Notes under the pieces: generated by a model
Databases searched by the model: none
What the model was told of the DNA's origin: nothing
What the model saw: the letters and a program-made list of their open reading frames with translations, nothing else
Assembly: GCA_020201235.1 (NCBI GenBank)
Contig: JAIVHD010000249.1
Location: 1 to 16,708, forward strand
Direction: 5' to 3'
Source: Lysobacteraceae bacterium
GTDB lineage: Bacteria; Pseudomonadota; Gammaproteobacteria; Xanthomonadales; Wenzhouxiangellaceae
Length of the DNA: 16,708 bases
Shown here: positions 15,362-16,708 of the stretch, piece by piece
How positions within the stretch are numbered: position 1 is the stretch's first letter
Layout: the number at the start of each line of letters is the position of its first letter
Position numbers and translations under genes: made by a program

Positions 15362-16330
15362 ATGACAGTGCGCTACATCGACGGCGTGCAGGTCATCGAA
15401 AAGGTGAAACCCGAAGGGCACGAGGAACGTGTCTTCGGCGTTTCGCGCGCCACCAAGCACGGTGAAGGGTGGCGCATCTCACTGGAACTCGAAAGCACGC
15501 CCTGGCGCTACACCGGCGAGCCGCTAAGTTCCTTTGGAAGCGATTATGTGATCGCCGGTACCGATCAAGAAGCCGCCCTGTTGGCCAGAGTGCAAAAGGA
15601 ATGGGAAGAAGAGCAGCAGCGCCTTGCGCTGGAAGCACAGCGTGAAAGGGAAGAAGTCGCCCGCAAGAACGAGTCGATCCTCGAACTGCTCGGAACCGGC
15701 TTCGCCGAAATCGAAGCCGAGCAGAACGGCTCCTTCGTCAACGCGATTGCCGAATACACGGCGCCGGATCAGATCGATCGCAGATTCGACTTCCCGATCG
15801 TATTCGATGGCACCGTCTACACCTACGACGGCATCGTGCGCGACGGCATCATGATGCTGGTTGATCCCGACGCTGGCTGCCAGGTCCTGCTTGCGCTCAG
15901 AGACGACGGCGAACAGCTTCAAGGCGTGTCGAAATGCTCGCTGATGCCCGGCGCCGTTCAGATGCTGCCGACGACTCAGGAAGCGCTGGACGACAAATAT
16001 CGTGAGGCCGACGGCCAACTGATGGCCTTCTTCCAACAAACCATCTCCGGCAACCCGCTTACATATCACGAGCGCAACCTGACTTTTGGTGGTGGTGACA
16101 CTCTTGCCGCGTCGATCAAGAAAATTGACGGTAAGAGCATCCACATCGACTTCACCCAATACAACCGCAGCGCCGGCTCGGCCGTCTGGTACGTCAAGTA
16201 CGGTAGGGTCAGAAGCCGCACAACCAGCAGCTTCTGGTACTTCCTGGAATACAAGTCGCCGGAAATCCTGGAGGGTCGCAAATACGACCGGCCAAATCGG
16301 CCGATCGGGCTGACGCTGTCCAGAGGCTGA
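15362..16330 (+). CDS. Hypothetical coiled-coil protein, probably truncated at its 5' end
   Basis: Family not recognised. From ATG 15362 the product is 322 residues, without signal peptide or membrane helix. Residues about 67-122 are rich in Glu/Gln/Ala (LLARVQKEWEEEQQRLALEA) and likely form a coiled coil. The rest looks globular, with YTAPDQIDRRFDFPIVFDG, GIVRDGIMMLVDPDAG and an aromatic C-terminal part (SAVWYVKYGRVRS, SFWYFLEYKS). The same frame is open back to 15218 and reads protein-like (NIGTKVEPIIAARFEFETEL, then KQDLYQPTNSSKPLDSQGG) with no ATG, GTG or TTG before 15362. It meets a truncated GTAG repeat at 15214-15239. The original N-terminus is therefore probably lost, and there is no clear ribosome binding site at 15362. 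A long - strand frame across the same bases is judged a shadow. Confidence 0.7.
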   Translation: MTVRYIDGVQVIEKVKPEGHEERVFGVSRATKHGEGWRISLELESTPWRYTGEPLSSFGSDYVIAGTDQEAALLARVQKEWEEEQQRLALEAQREREEVARKNESILELLGTGFAEIEAEQNGSFVNAIAEYTAPDQIDRRFDFPIVFDGTVYTYDGIVRDGIMMLVDPDAGCQVLLALRDDGEQLQGVSKCSLMPGAVQMLPTTQEALDDKYREADGQLMAFFQQTISGNPLTYHERNLTFGGGDTLAASIKKIDGKSIHIDFTQYNRSAGSAVWYVKYGRVRSRTTSSFWYFLEYKSPEILEGRKYDRPNRPIGLTLSRG

Positions 16331-16624
16331 ACCAGCGCCGCCGTTGCCCGGGAACATGACCTGCATCAACGCAGCAGCAACCTCGCCTTCCAGCCACATG
16401 CGGTCGCTGGCACCAACCAGCGCCCGTCCAAATCGGCCGAATGAGCCGAATATCTTCAAAATTCCGCCAGACCATTCGATAACCCATAAACCGGATCAAC
16501 ACACAGGGCCCGCAAATGAACGAGTTTCCCAGCAGTCGCGCCAAGTCACCAAACGTTGGCAACCCAAGGACCCGGCCATGCGCCGGAACCAAACCCGGGG
16601 CCCCTCGAAATCACCATGGCCCGC
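16331..16624. other. Gene-free stretch, possible coding remnant on the - strand
   Basis: No complete gene is convincing here. On the - strand, bases about 16459-16350 read smoothly as GRALVGASDRMWLEGEVAAA and then LMQVMFPGNG, which looks like a real protein fragment, but it has no recognisable family and runs into the antisense of the previous gene. The remainder up to the GTAG repeat shows nothing assignable. Confidence 0.3.
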
Positions 16625-16656
16625 GTAGGGTGCCGTTGAGCGAAGCGAGGCGCACC
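16625..16656 (+). repeat. GTAG repeat, isolated complete copy
   Basis: A 32-bp unit matching those at 14553-14700 (GTAGGGTGCCGTTGAGCGAA ... GCGCACC). Its downstream flank, CGCCTGAACC, is also shared with the copy ending at 14700, so repeat and flank were copied together. Confidence 0.85.
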
Positions 16657-16666
16657 GCCTGAACCA

Positions 16667-16708
16667 ACCACCGACCACCGACCACCGACCACCGACCACC
16701 GACCACCG
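16667..16708 (+). repeat. 7-bp tandem repeat at the window end
   Basis: ACCACCG is repeated about six times without interruption up to the last base. The related ACCGACCACCGG follows the 14700 repeat once, so this looks like local slippage expansion of that flank. The true length is unknown because the window ends inside it. Confidence 0.9.

Noticed and set aside
15524..16459. Open frame of 311 codons on the - strand
   Set aside because: The + strand frame has better protein character (coiled coil, aromatic blocks). Only the first ~35 codons of the - frame, outside the overlap, look coding-like, and these are noted as a possible remnant.
16516..16671. Small + strand open frame starting ATG 16516
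   Set aside because: It runs through the GTAG repeat, has low-complexity composition, and lacks a ribosome binding site or recognisable motif.

Overview
The window looks like chromosomal DNA of a GC-rich gammaproteobacterium. The NadA type, the tyrS / M23 peptidase / anmK neighbourhood and the GTAG-type palindromic repeats recall the Xanthomonadales-Chromatiales area (for example Wenzhouxiangella-like bacteria). That placement is inference from gene content only. No rRNA, tRNA, CRISPR array or intact transposase gene was found.

Positions 1-3605 hold a nadA-nadB-nadC cluster on the + strand for de novo NAD synthesis (aspartate to quinolinate to nicotinate mononucleotide). nadA and nadC look intact. 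nadB is broken: it lacks about 85-90 internal codons and changes frame at the gap. A terminal-inverted-repeat element of about 200 bp sits between nadB and nadC and supplies the apparent nadC start codon. tyrS (- strand) converges on nadC across a shared hairpin.

Positions 4856-8776 hold an M23 murein endopeptidase gene, a vapBC toxin-antitoxin pair (- strand) with a palindromic operator, a 169-bp MITE-like element with perfect 21-bp ends, and a broken anmK. The peptidase and AnmK act on cell-wall metabolism. vapBC and the MITE lie between them.

Positions 8777-13446 are an accessory block. Two direct copies of a 440-bp AT-richer repeat (8945-9391 and 12902-13343), each associated with GTAG-type hairpins, bracket a tightly coupled three-gene operon. 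Its genes encode a protein vaguely like a sigma factor, an unknown protein, and a TraG/VirD4-type ATPase without N-terminal membrane helices. No other type IV secretion gene is present, so this operon is the best candidate here for an undescribed system.

Positions 13447-16708 hold a second, diverged and broken TraG/VirD4-like gene, a tandem array of GTAG repeats, a DUF4282 membrane protein, a hypothetical coiled-coil protein whose 5' end seems to be cut off by a truncated GTAG repeat, and a 7-bp tandem repeat running off the end. Three separate genes (nadB, anmK, second TraG) share the same defect: an internal loss of about 80-90 codons with a frame change. This may be real gene decay, but the similar sizes make a systematic assembly error a serious alternative.
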